Position numbers and translations under genes: made by a program
Virus record (IMG/VR): IMGVR_UViG_3300010379_000034
Location: 1 to 29,870 of that record
From: a virus
Length of the DNA: 29,870 nucleotides
Strand: one strand, 5' to 3'
Shown here: positions 28,709-29,870 of the stretch, one piece after another
Numbering within the stretch: position 1 is the first letter of the stretch
Layout: every line of letters begins with the position of its first letter
The notes under the pieces: generated by a model
Told to the model about the DNA's origin: nothing
The model's database searches: none
The model's input: only the letters and a program-made list of their open reading frames with translations

Positions 28709-29167
28709 TTAGCTCACTGAAACGGCGATCTGAACGCCGGTCAGAACTTGCGGAGCGGCGGACACTACGAGTGTCACTGACGCCTGATACTCAACACCAC
28801 CGACGTAGGTCGTTACGGACACAACGTCTGAGCCGGGGTTTTCGGCAAGTTCGGAAGCCGTATTGCCCGCCGGAGTCAGTACGCCCACAGCCGGTGAACC
28901 CGGAGCATCCGACCACGTAGTAGCAGGCGACGCATCCGGCGTCGGTTGCGTGAGCATTGGATTGCCATTCTGATCGGTGAACACCAACGACATATTCGCA
29001 GTGTGACCGACGTTCAACGGAACTGTAGCCATAGTTGTAATCCTCCCTTTTGTTAGTTCGCGCGCCTGAAAGTAGACGCCGTGATCGTCACTTACTTCAA
29101 CGACAAACCAAACCCGAATGTCGCAGTCTGGTTTATGCCGCTGCCGACGATGCCAATGCCAAAACAT
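28709..29167 (-). CDS. Beta-rich, possibly Ig-like, protein with two good starts
   Basis: The reading frame gives 152 residues from an ATG at 29167 behind AGGAG, or 107 from an ATG at 29032 behind GGGAGG; both sites are strong. The short form starts MATVPLNVGHTANMSLVFTD and continues with VGVLTPAGNTASELAENPG, VVSVTTYVGGVEYQASVT and LTGVQIAVSVS. These alternate like the strands of a bacterial Ig-like domain, which phages use for surface decoration. The extra 45 residues are rich in Trp, His and Arg. Both forms may be made. Confidence 0.7.
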   Translation of the reverse strand: MFWHWHRRQRHKPDCDIRVWFVVEVSDDHGVYFQARELTKGRITTMATVPLNVGHTANMSLVFTDQNGNPMLTQPTPDASPATTWSDAPGSPAVGVLTPAGNTASELAENPGSDVVSVTTYVGGVEYQASVTLVVSAAPQVLTGVQIAVSVS

Positions 29168-29179
29168 ATTGCGACTCCT

Positions 29180-29365
29180 TTACGTCGAAAAAGGATTATC
29201 TCCCTCCACAGACCCGTCATCGTCGCCGGCTGGACTGTCGTCGGTCGTCACCGGAGTCGGTGGAGTCTCCGGAACTGCCGGAGTATCCACGGTCGGCGTG
29301 GTCAACTTTGCGGCTTTCTTTTCTGCCTTCTTCGCTTTACGCGCCGTATCTTTCTTCTTGCCCAT
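29180..29365 (-). CDS. 61-residue Lys/Ala-rich then acidic peptide
   Basis: The ATG at 29365 follows GGGAGG; a longer frame lacks support. The first part is KKKDTARKAKKAEKKAAKL, and the second is Thr/Pro-rich then acidic (TPTVDTPAVPETPPTPV, then DDDGSVEGDN). It is probably unfolded. It lies 12 bases before the Ig-like gene. Confidence 0.6.
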   Translation of the reverse strand: MGKKKDTARKAKKAEKKAAKLTTPTVDTPAVPETPPTPVTTDDSPAGDDDGSVEGDNPFST

Positions 29366-29427
29366 GTCCGCCTCCCGCTGGTTTGATTTGATGGCGGAAC
29401 ATCGCACAAATCGCATGAAACCTCAAT

Positions 29428-29455
29428 CGGAGAGAACAAAGAAAAGTTCTCTCCG
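29428..29455 (-). terminator. Stem-loop between two small genes
   Basis: A perfect 10-bp stem (29428-29437 with 29446-29455) with an 8-base loop. On the minus strand the loop is T-rich but no T-run follows the stem. It is a possible terminator or processing site. Confidence 0.4.
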
Positions 29456-29494
29456 GTCGAGGCTATAGGCTATGTCTGATAATCTTGAGCGGTT

Positions 29495-29516
29495 CCTATA
29501 AGCTAGAACTTATAGG
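29495..29516 (-). other. AT-rich 8-bp stem-loop
   Basis: CCTATAAG (29495-29502) pairs with CTTATAGG (29509-29516) over six bases, 11 bases after the stop codon at 29527. It lies close to the stem-loop at 29428, so the 161-base gap holds two dyads. It may be a binding site. Confidence 0.35.
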
Positions 29517-29526
29517 GTGCCGGTTG

Positions 29527-29870
29527 CTACCAGCGGAAGCCGACTATGTTGCCATTCATGTCGGCTTTGAGTGGATGAAATGAGGAGCCGTGACCATCCT
29601 CCGCGCACGCGACGCCCAGGTCGCCGTGCCACTTGTAGACTCGGCATGGCCAGCCGGCTTCGAGACACACGAATGGACGCCCCGGTCCGTGAACCAACAC
29701 ATCGTTCTCTTTCACGTCGGCGAACTTCACCGGTCGAAGTGGAAACTCCCGCAGCGGTATCCCGGATGCTTTCTCGTACAGGTCCTTGAGGATTTCGTGG
29801 CAGTACAAAATCTCAGGGTCGTTCTCGACCTGCTTTTGTAAATGCAGACGCGGGTGGAACTCGGTCGCGA
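29527..29870 (-). CDS. Hypothetical protein, 5' end outside window
   Basis: The frame is open to the right edge (ATEFHPRLHLQKQ, then VENDPEILYCHEILKDLYE), so a short version starting at TTG 29808 is an artefact of the window. At least 114 residues are visible. The later part (RPVKFADVKENDVLVHG, then PFVCLEAGWPCRVYKW and GVACAEDGHGSSFHPL) looks like a small beta barrel with three cysteines. No family is recognised. Confidence 0.7.
   Translation of the reverse strand, partial: ATEFHPRLHLQKQVENDPEILYCHEILKDLYEKASGIPLREFPLRPVKFADVKENDVLVHGPGRPFVCLEAGWPCRVYKWHGDLGVACAEDGHGSSFHPLKADMNGNIVGFRW

Overview
The window looks like part of the late, virion-building region of a tailed double-stranded DNA bacteriophage (or an integrated or metagenomic copy of one). 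It has a recognisable large terminase, a probable small terminase, a DUF4055-type portal, a scaffold-like protein, a MuF-like fragment and collagen-like fibre proteins. No housekeeping gene, tRNA, rRNA, integrase, insertion sequence or CRISPR array is visible. The DNA is GC-rich and ribosome binding sites are ordinary GGAG/GAGG types. The host cannot be named from this sequence. Almost everything is transcribed on the minus strand, so the genes read from high to low coordinates. The only convincing plus-strand gene is an endonuclease VII (HNH) protein at about 17975-18328.

Layout in the order of transcription. Region A (29870 to about 27500) holds small accessory genes: a gene running off the window edge, a Lys/Ala-rich small protein, a beta-rich possible Ig-like protein, a Cys-containing protein and a small basic protein. 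Region B (27432 to 21899) is the most unusual part. Eleven short ORFs begin with nearly the same leader, MKDAKGHGSDxxGG, followed by unrelated bodies; a twelfth, degenerate copy is also present. One body looks like a GNAT acetyltransferase and one contains a duplicated ~50-residue phage module. An Arr-like ADP-ribosyltransferase is joined to a leader in a +1 frame relation. Leaderless genes between them include a ParB/sulfiredoxin-fold protein and tiny membrane peptides. Region C (21832 to 17378) carries more very small genes that reuse other short motifs (LAQGHPKSxxVK, GAKSAPVPxHSG, WGMK), then a proline-rich protein. Region D (17375 to 11896) has a CX5R phosphatase-like protein, the probable small terminase, the large terminase and the portal. 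Region E (11882 to 1) has a large collagen-like protein, two glycosyltransferases, two large multidomain proteins with ADP-ribosyltransferase-like regions, a MuF-like fragment, a membrane protein, the scaffold-like protein, a protein sharing its NPW motif, and a second collagen-like gene cut by the window edge.

How it may work together (inference): terminase, portal and scaffold build and fill the head. The collagen-like proteins would form fibres or surface decoration, and the glycosyltransferases between them could modify these fibres or the host surface. The two large proteins and the tagged small proteins resemble effectors that some phages carry in the virion. The shared leader could be a sorting tag, as the capsid-targeting sequence is for phage T4 internal proteins, but nothing here proves this. 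Many gene pairs overlap by exactly four bases (ATGA). This supports several ORFs of 29-53 residues that would otherwise be missed.
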